64,000 nt of DNA from an uncultured Collinsella sp. (GTDB lineage Bacteria > Actinomycetota > Coriobacteriia > Coriobacteriales > Coriobacteriaceae), in contig CABVDH010000001.1 in the NCBI GenBank assembly GCA_902497065.1, positions 137,839-201,838 of the forward strand, written 5' to 3'. Position numbers and translations under genes: made by a program. Under the pieces are notes generated by a model. It searched no databases. It had not been told where the DNA came from and saw nothing but the letters and a program-made list of their open reading frames with translations. Numbering within the stretch: the first letter of the stretch is position 1; each line of letters opens with the position of its first letter. Below are positions 42,938 through 51,106 of the stretch, one piece after another.

Positions 42938-42976
42938 TTAAATGCAAAGAATCACCATATGGAAACGATGCGAGCA

Positions 42977-43708
42977 CTAGTTACTGCGCTGGTGGTAAAC
43001 CTTGTATTTAAACTGATCGGCACGAGCAACCGAGAGTGTGTACTCCACTACCTCGTTTGACTCGTTATACGTAGTCCTGACCAAATCGAGCACAGGCGAG
43101 CCCTCGACAATTCCCAAAAGGTGGGCATCGGTGGGACGGGCTATGCTCGCATAGAACTCCTCTTCGGCCACGCGAATCTTTTGCTGAAAGTCCTGCTCAA
43201 TCACATCGTAAAGCGGCTTACGCTCCAGCAGCGGTCGCTTTAGGGACAGAAATTGACGAACCGGTAGATAGCTGCGTTCGACCATCATGGGCATGTTGTC
43301 GGCAGAGCGAAGGCGCTTGAGCTTAAAAATGCGATCACCGATGCGCAATCCCATATGCTCGGCCAGATTCTTATCGGCCTCCATCTCGCAAAACTCGAGA
43401 ATCGTGGTCTCGGGTTCTCGACCCATCGCGCGCATCTGCTCGGTAAAGCTGTAGGACTGCATAAGATTGGTTGCTTTTGCCGAACGGTCGGTCACAAAGG
43501 TACCGCGACCGTGCTGCCGAACCACCAGTCCTAAACGCTCCAGTTCCTGCAGAGCCAGGCGTACCGTAGTGCGCGAGAGACCATAGCGCTCCGAAAGTTC
43601 GCGCTCGGAAGGAATCATGTCACCGGCGCGATATTCATGGTCAATCTTTTCGGTCAGAATATCGACCAGCTGATCGTACAGCGGTTGCTTACGCGCTCCG
43701 ATCGCCAT
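42977..43708 (-). CDS. GntR-family (HutC/UTRA) transcriptional regulator
   Basis: A 243-residue regulator. The N-terminal winged helix has MIPSERELSERYGLSRTTVR near residues 32-51 and LVVRQHGRGTFV; the C-terminal UTRA domain (about 85-240) has SFTEQMRAMGREPETTIL and LPVRQFLSLKRPLLERKPLYD. NagR, DasR and AgaR2-type regulators of amino-sugar use belong here and sense amino-sugar phosphates. CTGGTAGTAACCAG sites before agaS and before the PTS operon are the likely targets, joining agaS-nagA and the transporter in one regulon. Its position between the two supports this. Confidence 0.9.
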   Translation of the reverse strand: MAIGARKQPLYDQLVDILTEKIDHEYRAGDMIPSERELSERYGLSRTTVRLALQELERLGLVVRQHGRGTFVTDRSAKATNLMQSYSFTEQMRAMGREPETTILEFCEMEADKNLAEHMGLRIGDRIFKLKRLRSADNMPMMVERSYLPVRQFLSLKRPLLERKPLYDVIEQDFQQKIRVAEEEFYASIARPTDAHLLGIVEGSPVLDLVRTTYNESNEVVEYTLSVARADQFKYKVYHQRSN

Positions 43709-43793
43709 CCTATCCTCCCTTTTGCTCGAATTCGGCTAACTACCTAGGGTGTTATGCATTATCTGTCTGCCACACCCGAATCATTAAGAAAAC

Positions 43794-43827
43794 AAAAGCC
43801 GCGCGCTCTTTCGAGCACGCGGCTTTT
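43794..43827 (-). terminator. Terminator of the mannose-family PTS operon
   Basis: AAAAGCCGCG (43794-43803) pairs with CGCGGCTTTT (43818-43827) with further GCTC/GAGC pairing, on the 3' side of the IID gene. Confidence 0.9.
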
Positions 43828-43892
43828 AACATACACATGGCTTAAGGGGTCGGGGTTGAGCCGCGTAGGGACACACCCCTCAAGCTAGAGCC

Positions 43893-44975
43893 TTACCAGA
43901 TGCTCGGCCAGAGACCAAGCGGGCCAGCGCCCAGGATGCCAAGGACGAAGAGCAGGAGAATGCCCTTGGTCGGGGTCCAGCTGTGCTTAGCGAACATGTA
44001 GTAAAGCAGCAGCGTAAGCATAAGCGGGACGAGCTTCGGGACGATGGTGTTGAGGGTGTCGGCAACAGAGAAGTTGACCGGATCCTCGGTAACGGTGCCG
44101 TAGGTCACGGACTCCATGCCGTTACCCAGATCGGTGACGCCGCACTCGACAGCGTTGCCGTCGGCATCGGAAGCGGTGAGGGCGTTGCCGTCCTCATCGG
44201 TCATGGCGATGGTACCGGCCTCAGCGGTCTCGGTATCGATGCCCTCCATACCGGTGAAGTTCTCGGCCTCCTTCTCGGAGACGATCACGGTAGTAGCGGA
44301 GAGACCACGGGTGGTGCCGTTGGGGATCTGGAGGTTGATCTGGGTGCCACCCATGGTGACGACCAGACAACCGACGACGAAGACGCCCATGATGGAAGCG
44401 GCACGCGTGAAGGCCTGCATGTTGGCAGTCAGAGCGTCAATAGCGCTGGTGCCAAGCTTGTAGGACCAGTTCATGAGCCAGAAGCGCAGAGCGAACTGGA
44501 CGACGTTGAAGATCACCAGGAAGATGATCGGTGCAGCGGCGTTGCCGTTGATGGCCATGTTGGAGGTGATGCCGGCCGTGATAGGCACGAGCGTCAGCCA
44601 GAACAGAGCGTCACCGATACCACCGAGCGGGCCCATTGCGGCAACGCGGACGGCGCGGATCGTGGGGATGTCAACCTTGTTCTGCTCGAGCGAAAGCACG
44701 ATACCCATAACAAAGGTGACGAGGAACGGGTGGGTGTTGAAGAACTCCAGGTTGTGGCTCATGGAAGCCGCGAGGTCGTTCTTGTTGGTGTGGATCTTCT
44801 CCAGACCGGGGATGATGGAGTAGAGCCAGCCGGCGGCCTGCATACGCTCGTAGTTGAACGAGGCCTGCAGGAAGCAGGAGCGCCAAGCCATCTTGTTGAG
44901 GGTCTTCTGGTCGAGCTGCGGAGCAGGAGTGAGATCCTCGTAGTGCTCCGGGATCACATACTCATTAGATGCCAT
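43893..44975 (-). CDS. PTS mannose/N-acetylgalactosamine-family EIID
   Basis: A 360-residue EIID, longer than the usual 270-300. The N-terminal part (WRSCFLQASFNYERMQAAGW, then IPTIRAVRVAAMGPLGGIGD) and C-terminal helices are standard. Between MGGTQINLQIPNG (about residue 210) and FSVADTLNTIVPKL lies an acidic, Asp/Glu/Ala/Thr-rich insertion of roughly 65 extra residues. With EIIC it forms the membrane channel. GGAGGTGA lies 8 bases before the ATG at 44975, and the start overlaps the EIIC stop by 11 bases. It is the last gene of the operon. Confidence 0.9.
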   Translation of the reverse strand: MASNEYVIPEHYEDLTPAPQLDQKTLNKMAWRSCFLQASFNYERMQAAGWLYSIIPGLEKIHTNKNDLAASMSHNLEFFNTHPFLVTFVMGIVLSLEQNKVDIPTIRAVRVAAMGPLGGIGDALFWLTLVPITAGITSNMAINGNAAAPIIFLVIFNVVQFALRFWLMNWSYKLGTSAIDALTANMQAFTRAASIMGVFVVGCLVVTMGGTQINLQIPNGTTRGLSATTVIVSEKEAENFTGMEGIDTETAEAGTIAMTDEDGNALTASDADGNAVECGVTDLGNGMESVTYGTVTEDPVNFSVADTLNTIVPKLVPLMLTLLLYYMFAKHSWTPTKGILLLFVLGILGAGPLGLWPSIW

Positions 44976-45765
44976 CTTCGAAGTCACCTCCGTCAGAAAC
45001 AGCTGCACCCTTCAGCTCGGTCTGCTGCTGGAAGTCCCAGAAAGCGATGCCGAAGCCGATGAGAGCGAGGATGAGCAGGGCAGGGGTTGCCAGAGAATCG
45101 TTGGCAACGGTGATGAGCGCGAGGCCAAAGCCCATGAGGAAGAAGCCCCACATATCGCGGTTCATCATAACCTTGAGCAGGACGGCGAAGCCGACGAAGC
45201 GCATCATGCCGCCTGCAGCGGACAGACCGGTCTGCAGCCAAGTCGGGATGGCGGAAGCGATGGTCTGACCAATGGTAGCGCCAGCGATGAAGAACAGGGT
45301 GACGACGACAGCGAAGATCAGGCCGAGCAGAGCCATGGCGAAGTAGTTCAGGCGCTCGATGCCCTTGGTGTCCGCGTTATGAGCCATGTTATCGGCCGTG
45401 GACATAAGCGGGGACATAAGCGTGAAGACCAGGGTAACGCCGAGCTGACCAAGCAGAGCGAACGGAATGGCAAGGCCGACTGCCGCGTTGGGCTCGAGAC
45501 CCGTAGCGATAGCGAGAATGGCTGCCATGATGCCGCCAATGACGGCGTTAGGCGGCTGAGCGCCTCCGATCGGCATGTTGCCGATCGTCATGAGCTGATA
45601 GGTACCACCCACGAGAAGACCGGTGTTGAGGTCGCCAAGGATAAGACCGATGACGGCGCCGGTGACGATGGGCTGATAGAGAGACTCGAGGAAGTCAAAC
45701 TGGTCGATTGCCGCGATGAACGTGACGACGAAGACCAGAGCGATCTGGATGATCGAGTATTCCAT
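44965..45765 (-). CDS. PTS mannose/N-acetylgalactosamine-family EIIC
   Basis: A 266-residue EIIC with multiple membrane helices. DQFDFLESLYQPIVTGAVIG and GLLVGGTYQLMTIGNMPIGG are the family signature near the N-terminus. It forms the sugar translocation path with EIID. The gene begins 90 bases after the EIIB stop, with AAAGGAGGAGCAAG directly before the ATG at 45765. Amino-sugar specificity (GalNAc or galactosamine) is inferred from the adjoining agaS-nagA genes. Confidence 0.9.
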   Translation of the reverse strand: MEYSIIQIALVFVVTFIAAIDQFDFLESLYQPIVTGAVIGLILGDLNTGLLVGGTYQLMTIGNMPIGGAQPPNAVIGGIMAAILAIATGLEPNAAVGLAIPFALLGQLGVTLVFTLMSPLMSTADNMAHNADTKGIERLNYFAMALLGLIFAVVVTLFFIAGATIGQTIASAIPTWLQTGLSAAGGMMRFVGFAVLLKVMMNRDMWGFFLMGFGLALITVANDSLATPALLILALIGFGIAFWDFQQQTELKGAAVSDGGDFEDGI

Positions 45766-45855
45766 CTTGCTCCTCCTTTCAAAATGTATGTACGCACTTT
45801 GGATTTCACGTACAGAACGTCAGGGTTTCACTCCTGACAACGTGGATCACGAGGA

Positions 45856-46338
45856 TTACGAGAAGAGCTTGCTCGTGTCCTCAACAGGCGTGCTCGGAAC
45901 GCGCCTGATCTCCAACTCCACCCCCAATTCCTGCAGCTCTTTAAACGCAGCGACATCCTCGTCGTTAACTGCGACGGAGGTGGCGACTTGGCGCTTTCCT
46001 TCCGACATGTGCATGTTGCCGATGTTTACCTTCTTTATAGGCACACCGCCCTTGACGAGCGTAAGCACGTCTTCCGGTGTTTCGGCCACGATGAAGATCT
46101 TCTGGCGCGGGCTCGCCTTGCCAATGACGTCGATGGTCTTCTGCAGAGAGAAGAAACGCGTAGCGACGCCGGCGGGAGCGGCCATCTTCATGAGGTTCTG
46201 GCGCATGGTGTTGGACGCCACGTCGTCGTTGGCGACGAGGATGAGGTTGGAGCCCAGGGTGGAGTTCCACTGGGTGGCAACCTGACCATGAACCAGTCGG
46301 TTATCGATGCGGGTAAGAAGAATGTTGGGTTCTGCCAT
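45856..46338 (-). CDS. PTS mannose/N-acetylgalactosamine-family EIIB
   Basis: A 160-residue EIIB with the phosphoacceptor His in RIDNRLVHGQVATQW near residue 17. It receives phosphate from EIIA and passes it to the incoming sugar. GLU/ASP-rich segments and VKGGVPIKKVNIGNMH are conserved in the family. It follows the YajC-like gene by 36 bases. It is the intact counterpart of the orphan protein at 36067-36549, in which this His is Tyr. Confidence 0.92.
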   Translation of the reverse strand: MAEPNILLTRIDNRLVHGQVATQWNSTLGSNLILVANDDVASNTMRQNLMKMAAPAGVATRFFSLQKTIDVIGKASPRQKIFIVAETPEDVLTLVKGGVPIKKVNIGNMHMSEGKRQVATSVAVNDEDVAAFKELQELGVELEIRRVPSTPVEDTSKLFS

Positions 46339-46374
46339 GTTGATCAGCTTCCTTTCGTTATTTGCTGACGACAG

Positions 46375-46656
46375 TTACTTGATCTCCTGAATCGCGTAAC
46401 GCGAAACATCTACGACGGCTCCGGATCGGACTTTGATCTGGACCTTCTCGCCTTCGATGCCTTTGACGGTTCCGTAGATACCGCCGGCGAAAAGAACCTC
46501 TTGACCCGGCTTGAGCTCGGTGTGCAGCTCCTTGAAGTACTTCTGCTTCTTCTTCATGTTGATTTGCGACCAGATGGTGTAAATCAAGCCCATGATGACA
46601 AGCAGGCCTAAAAGGGCGACCGAGGAGCTCAGGACGTTGGCTCCGAAATCGGCCAT
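46375..46656 (-). CDS. YajC-like membrane protein within the PTS operon
   Basis: A 93-residue protein: one N-terminal helix (about residues 9-29, SVALLGLLVIMGLIYTIWSQ), then a basic stretch (MKKKQKYFKEL) and a small beta domain with GQEVLFAGGIYGTVKGIEGE. This is the YajC family, normally an accessory of SecDF. Its ATG overlaps the EIIA stop (TAATG) and EIIB follows, so it is firmly part of the PTS operon. It may help membrane insertion or assembly of EIIC/IID, or be a YajC-like protein taken over for the PTS. No secD or secF lies in the window. Confidence 0.87.
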   Translation of the reverse strand: MADFGANVLSSSVALLGLLVIMGLIYTIWSQINMKKKQKYFKELHTELKPGQEVLFAGGIYGTVKGIEGEKVQIKVRSGAVVDVSRYAIQEIK

Positions 46657-47099
46657 TAGATGCCGTCCTCGTCGCCGAAGATATCCTCTTCCTCGGAGCC
46701 GGCAACGGATGCGACCGTCTGGGCGGTGACGCCCGTCTGGCCAACGGTCACGGCCTGCTCGCCAAGCTCGGCGAGCGTGGCATTGCCGCGGAGGAACAGA
46801 AGCTCAATAACCATGGGAAGGTTGGTGCCAGTCAGAACCTCGACGTTGTCGACATCCTGGGCAATCATCATCGACTGGTTGAACGGGGTGCCGCCAAGCA
46901 GGTCGGTAAAGACGAGCACGCCATCGCACTCCTCGCGCATGGCGGTAATAGCGGCGCGGAGATCCTCACCGTAGGAAGCAGCCTGGTCGCCCTCAAAAGG
47001 AACGACGGTAAAAGCGGGCTGGTCGCCGGCAACCATAGCGATAGCGCTAGCTAGGCCGGGTGCGAACTGTCCATGACCGGTAAGAATAAAGCCAACCAT
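46656..47099 (-). CDS. PTS mannose/N-acetylgalactosamine-family EIIA
   Basis: A 147-residue EIIA with the phosphoacceptor His in ILTGHGQFAPGL (residue 9) and FTDLLGGTPFNQSM near residue 65, both typical of the mannose-family EIIA fold. The acidic C-terminal tail (SEEEDIFGDEDGI) is somewhat longer than usual. It takes phosphate from HPr. It is first in the operon IIA, YajC-like, IIB, IIC, IID; the GntR-type site at 47215-47228 and the ACCGTTCACCG boxes lie upstream. Confidence 0.92.
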   Translation of the reverse strand: MVGFILTGHGQFAPGLASAIAMVAGDQPAFTVVPFEGDQAASYGEDLRAAITAMREECDGVLVFTDLLGGTPFNQSMMIAQDVDNVEVLTGTNLPMVIELLFLRGNATLAELGEQAVTVGQTGVTAQTVASVAGSEEEDIFGDEDGI

Positions 47100-47800
47100 T
47101 CAAATTTCCCTTCCGAAGGTGTGTACAATCTGAGTCCGATGATTTTCGGAAGCCAGCGGGCGCTCGCCCTTAAAGCTTCTTAGAAAGCGTTCTTTGAAGA
47201 CCAGTGGTTTCTAAACTGGTAGTAACCACGTGACGTGTTGTTGTCACTATATCACCCCAGAAGAGGTCGCTTTCGTTGATTCATACGGTAAAACGTTTTT
47301 GCACCGCTCACGGTGATAAATCGACCGTTTACCGGTCGTTAACACTTCTACCTGCGGTTTTGAAACCGTTTCGAAATGCTTTGGCAAAAGATCGGAACTT
47401 TTCCTGTCCCTAAACAACGCAGGGCGGCTAAAAATAGCGTGTAGAAAAATTGCAGGTCATTGTGAAGATATGTGAATTGGTCTTTTTGACTTAATACCAG
47501 TTAGAACCAGTTTTGAGATTATCGGTGAACGGTAGTTTTCGACCGTTCACCGGTTACTTGCAATCGTTTGCAGTTGTTTTCCCATATGAATCGGGGAACC
47601 CGATGAAGCACTTGTGCGATCACGGAAAGTTTTGACATTTGTCCTCATCCCCCGCGCACCAAACTCAGGCACCCAAAATGAGCCAATAGTTCACGCTAAT
47701 CGTTTTCAATCATTACTTACTCAATATTCGTAATTATTTATCGTTTGTCGTTAATTCTGATATGATACAAGTATCATCCAAGACATTGGTTGGAGGAGCT
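47100..47800. promoter_or_regulatory. Long PTS-operon control region
   Basis: 701 bp without a gene. It contains ACTGGTAGTAACCA at 47215-47228 with a further CCAGTGGTTT just before it, ACCAGTTAGAACCAG near 47496-47510, an ACCGTTTACCG box at 47324-47334, and an inverted pair CGGTGAACGGT/ACCGTTCACCG at 47523-47533 and 47542-47552. TCTACCTGCGGTTTTG near 47347 repeats part of the element at 35846-36002. At the right end, ATGATAC-AA-GTATCAT (47762-47777) is a perfect palindrome that fits the operator of the XRE gene that follows. Confidence 0.55.
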
Positions 47801-48439
47801 ATGATCCGCTGGAACGTATCCAAATCGAATGAAGCCATCGACCGTGAACAGGCAATAGCCGATCTGAGGAAGCTCACTCGCATCTGCAAATGGGCCACAA
47901 CCTGCATTACCACCGCGCTCGCTCTGGGACTCCTCGCAGTCATTGCGATTGACCTTCTACTCATATTGCCTGGATTCTCCCAAGGGTCGTGTCTCCAATC
48001 CGTAGAACTTCAAGCCGGCGAAGGGCCGTGCCTTGCTATCGTCGGTACCGATGCGCAGGCCCCACTTATGCTCGTTGCACACGATGGTCACACTGCCATA
48101 GGGAGCCTCTTGATGACATGTCTCGCGCTTACCATCGCGATAAGCGTGCGCAGGTTTTTCTTCAACATTGAAAAGGAAGGCAGGCCCTTTGACCTTGAAT
48201 GTAACCAGACACTTCGTCGAGTAGGAAATTTATTCCTTATCGGCGGCGTTGCCGTGAGGCTTCTTGGTGCCGCAATCACGGGAATGATACTCTCAGGATT
48301 TGGCGGCATCTTTACGGATGCGTTCGTCGGCCAGTTATTCGAGCCCTCTATGCTCTTTGCAGGCCTGATTATTTGCCTGATTGCCAGCATCTTCCGCTAC
48401 GGGTATATCCTGCAAAAACAAGATGACGAATTGCTCTAG
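47801..48439 (+). CDS. DUF2975-type membrane protein
   Basis: A 212-residue membrane protein with about four helices (near 33-58, 100-117, 145-167 and 180-200) and the motif FFFNIEKEGRPFDLECNQTLRRVG, in which the I-x-x-x-x-PF stretch is typical of DUF2975 proteins. The function of the family is unknown; members are regularly paired with a small HTH gene, as here. GGAGGAGCT lies directly before the ATG at 47801. The palindrome at 47762-47777 is a likely autoregulatory site. Codon usage is less G/C-rich than in neighbouring genes. Confidence 0.8.
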   Translation: MIRWNVSKSNEAIDREQAIADLRKLTRICKWATTCITTALALGLLAVIAIDLLLILPGFSQGSCLQSVELQAGEGPCLAIVGTDAQAPLMLVAHDGHTAIGSLLMTCLALTIAISVRRFFFNIEKEGRPFDLECNQTLRRVGNLFLIGGVAVRLLGAAITGMILSGFGGIFTDAFVGQLFEPSMLFAGLIICLIASIFRYGYILQKQDDELL

Positions 48440-48448
48440 GGGGAATCC

Positions 48449-48688
48449 ATGATTATTCTGCGGCTTGACCGCATGCTCGCCGAACGCAAGATCTCATCCA
48501 AAGAGCTTGCGGAACGCGTGGGCATCTCCCAGGTCAATATGTCACGCATTAAGACGGGCAAGGTTTCTGCCATACGTTTTTCAACTCTTGACGCGATATG
48601 CCGGGCACTCGACTGCCAACCGGGCGATGTACTGGAATATATATCCGACGATGAAGCCGATAGCCTTTTTGGACTTAAAGATGAATAG
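48449..48688 (+). CDS. Small XRE/Cro-type HTH regulator
   Basis: A 79-residue single-domain DNA-binding protein: SSKELAERVGISQVNMSRIK forms the HTH and FSTLDAICRALDCQPGDVLEY completes the fold, as in YozG-like proteins. It starts 9 bases after the DUF2975 stop, preceded by GGGGGAATCC, so the two are co-transcribed. It probably controls the pair through the ATGATAC palindrome upstream. A strong hairpin follows at 48721-48763. Confidence 0.9.
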   Translation: MIILRLDRMLAERKISSKELAERVGISQVNMSRIKTGKVSAIRFSTLDAICRALDCQPGDVLEYISDDEADSLFGLKDE

Positions 48689-48720
48689 CCATAATTAAGC
48701 CGCCAATCACGCCTTCAACG

Positions 48721-48763
48721 CAAATTGCCCGCCAGAACGACTTCCGTACTGGCGGGCAATTTG
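48721..48763. terminator. Terminator after the DUF2975-XRE pair
   Basis: A perfect 15-bp stem, 48721-48735 with 48749-48763, followed by TTTTC; it can also serve the convergent gene ending at 48803. Confidence 0.88.
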
Positions 48764-48802
48764 TTTTCTATCAGCTAGATGCTCGATGAGCCGTGCAACT
48801 CT

Positions 48803-49888
48803 TTACGCAAACAGGCCGTAGATGCTGATGTTGGCCTTGGCGTAGAGGCCGTTAGCATACTCGGTCCACTTGGAGCTAGCGCCTGAAGCCTGCGAGGAAT
48901 ACTGCTGGTAGGCGGTGTAATAGGCGGTCATGGCTTGCTTATAGGTAGCGCTATCGGCCGTAAAGGCATCATCGGCAAAGGCCTTGGCATAGGTGCTGTC
49001 GGCATCCTTCCAAGTGCCCTTTGAGCTATCCCATTCATCGCCGGCAAGGTTGATGATGTAGTCGGCGTAGTCCTTGCTCGCGGTCTCCTCGTTGCCGTCA
49101 GCAGGCTCGGTCGGGGCGGTCGGCATGCTTGCGGAGCTATCGCCCACCTTCTTCTTGTAGAGCTTCTGCAGCGTCGCGGACTGGCGGACAATCTGCTTGG
49201 CCTGGTCCTTGGACACGCCGTACTGCGTGGCCATGGTCTTGTAGTCGGAGGTGCCGATGGAATCCTCGGCGTACTGCTTCATTTCCTTGGAAGAGACGGT
49301 AATGCCCTCGTCCTCGGCAGCGTCCAGCAGAATCTGGTTGCGCACGTAGGACAGGATAACGTCGGCAGACGGAGCGGTGTAGTTGCCGTCGTCGTCCTTG
49401 ACGGTGTCGAGGCTGTACTGGCTCTCGATGGCCTCACGCGCGGTGATGTCGCTCTTCTTGCCGTTGTAGCTATAGCTTGCCACGGTCGAATCGAGCTGGT
49501 CCTCGGTGAGGGTCGCCGAGCCGACGCCTTTGCCGCCAAAACCACCGTTGCCGATAAAGAAGCCGACCACGGCAGCAATCACGACGGCGACCACAAAGGC
49601 GGCAATCATCGTCTTCTTGTGCTTGCAAGCGTGGTCGTCCACGTCGGAGTCGTTGTCCTCGTCCTGTTCCTCGGGCATGAGGTTCTCGTCAGCTGCATCC
49701 GCGGCGATCTTTGCCTCCAGGCGAGCGTCCTCCTCCTCGGCGGACGTGCCGGCGGCAATATGTTCGGCAGACGTGCCGGCGACCAGGTCGATCTTTTCGT
49801 CCTCATCACCGTCGGGGCCTTCGCCGCGCTCGATGATCTGGATGCCGTCGATCTCGTCCTTCTCGTCCTTCTTTTGAATCAGACCCAT
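48803..49888 (-). CDS. Membrane-anchored SurA-N-like protein
   Basis: A 361-residue protein. A long acidic cytoplasmic N-terminus (residues 1-88, rich in Asp/Glu, with the repeat AGTSAEHIAAGTSAEE) precedes one membrane helix (about 93-113, TMIAAFVVAVVIAAVVGFFI). The outside part resembles the SurA N-terminal helical domain: TAREAIESQYSL, VILSYVRNQILLDAAEDEGI and VSKDQAKQIVRQ. It may be a chaperone for exported proteins; no peptidyl-prolyl isomerase (rotamase) domain is visible. It is a single-gene unit. Confidence in the fold is moderate. Confidence 0.75.
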   Translation of the reverse strand: MGLIQKKDEKDEIDGIQIIERGEGPDGDEDEKIDLVAGTSAEHIAAGTSAEEEDARLEAKIAADAADENLMPEEQDEDNDSDVDDHACKHKKTMIAAFVVAVVIAAVVGFFIGNGGFGGKGVGSATLTEDQLDSTVASYSYNGKKSDITAREAIESQYSLDTVKDDDGNYTAPSADVILSYVRNQILLDAAEDEGITVSSKEMKQYAEDSIGTSDYKTMATQYGVSKDQAKQIVRQSATLQKLYKKKVGDSSASMPTAPTEPADGNEETASKDYADYIINLAGDEWDSSKGTWKDADSTYAKAFADDAFTADSATYKQAMTAYYTAYQQYSSQASGASSKWTEYANGLYAKANISIYGLFA

Positions 49889-49926
49889 ATCGGTTACTCC
49901 TTGTTAGGAAACATAGTCTTCAATAG

Positions 49927-49955
49927 AATACGCCCGACAGAGCGCCGGGCGTATT
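49927..49955 (-). terminator. Terminator of the icd operon
   Basis: AATACGCCCG (49927-49936) pairs with CGGGCGTATT (49946-49955), 60 bases beyond the dehydrogenase stop on the minus strand. Confidence 0.8.
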
Positions 49956-50014
49956 GATTCTCAGGTTATACGCAAACACTTAAGTACTATTTAGGCGTTT
50001 GCAGTCTGCATGCC

Positions 50015-51100
50015 TTAGGCCAGGTGCGCGATAACGGCATCGGCAAAGGCCTGCGTGCCCACAGCGCCCTCAACGGAGCCGGTCTGGGCACGACGAACGT
50101 CGCCGGTAACCTGCTCACCCTCGTCGAGCGTGGCAGAAACGGCGGCACGAATGCGATTGGCCGCGTCGTTCTCGCCCAGGTGATCGAGCATCATAGCCGC
50201 AGACAGAATCTCGGCCGTGGGGTTAGCGATATCCTGGCCAGCGATATCGGGCGCGGAGCCGTGCGTCGCCTCGAAGATGGCGCAGTCGGCACCGATGTTG
50301 GAGCCGGGGGCCATCCCTAAGCCGCCCACGAGGCCGGCGCACAGGTCGCTCACGATGTCGCCGTACAGGTTGGGCAGCACCAGGACATCGAAGTCGTTGG
50401 GGTTCTGGACCAGGCCCATGCAGGTGGCGTCGACAATCTTGTCGTTGAACTCGATATCGGGATAGTTGGCGGCCACCTCGCGCGCCACGCGCAGGAACAG
50501 GCCGTCGGTCGCCTTCATGATGTTGGCCTTGTGCACGGCCGTCACCTTTTTGCGGCCGCAGCGGCGGGCATACTCAAAGGCATACTCCACAATGCGGCGG
50601 CTCTTGGCGATGGAGATCGGCTTGATCGAGATGGCGGAATCAGCGGCGAAGGTCTTCTGACCCGAGCGCTCGACAAGCCGCGAGAGCTCCTCAACTTCGG
50701 CAGCGCCCTCATCGAACTCGATGCCGGCGTAGAGGTCCTCGGTGTTCTCGCGCACGATAACCAGGTCGACATCGCGGAAGCGCGAGCCGTCGCCCGGCTG
50801 CGACAGGCAGGGGCGCACGCAGGCGTACAGGTCAAAGTGCTTGCGCAGGGCCACGTTAACGCTGCGGAAACCCGTGCCGACCGGTGTGGTGATGGGACCC
50901 TTGATGGCAACCTTGGTCTCGGCGACCGCATCGAGCACGTGCTGGGGCAGCGGCGTGCCAAACTCGTCCATGACGCCGGCGCCGGCCTCCTGGACGTTCC
51001 AGTTGATCTGGACACCGGTGGCCTCGACCACGCGGCGCATGGCCTGCGTAATCTCGGGACCGATACCGTCACCGGGAATCAGGACTACATCGTGCGCCAT
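50015..51100 (-). CDS. icd: Isocitrate/isopropylmalate dehydrogenase family protein, probably NAD-isocitrate dehydrogenase
   Basis: A 361-residue beta-decarboxylating dehydrogenase. IPGDGIGPEIT opens the fold; GFRSVNVALRKHFDLYACVRP holds the substrate Ser and Arg of isocitrate (not isopropylmalate) enzymes; VRENTEDLYAGIE, KANIMKATDG and NLYGDIVSDLCAGLVGGLG carry the Tyr, Lys and metal-binding Asp. The cofactor loop HGSAPDIAGQDIANP fits NAD. It should convert isocitrate to 2-oxoglutarate. It lies 6 bases after the HEAT-repeat gene as the last member of a four-gene operon. A homoisocitrate or 3-isopropylmalate role is possible but less likely. Confidence 0.85.
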   Translation of the reverse strand: MAHDVVLIPGDGIGPEITQAMRRVVEATGVQINWNVQEAGAGVMDEFGTPLPQHVLDAVAETKVAIKGPITTPVGTGFRSVNVALRKHFDLYACVRPCLSQPGDGSRFRDVDLVIVRENTEDLYAGIEFDEGAAEVEELSRLVERSGQKTFAADSAISIKPISIAKSRRIVEYAFEYARRCGRKKVTAVHKANIMKATDGLFLRVAREVAANYPDIEFNDKIVDATCMGLVQNPNDFDVLVLPNLYGDIVSDLCAGLVGGLGMAPGSNIGADCAIFEATHGSAPDIAGQDIANPTAEILSAAMMLDHLGENDAANRIRAAVSATLDEGEQVTGDVRRAQTGSVEGAVGTQAFADAVIAHLA

Positions 51101-51106
51101 AATCTG

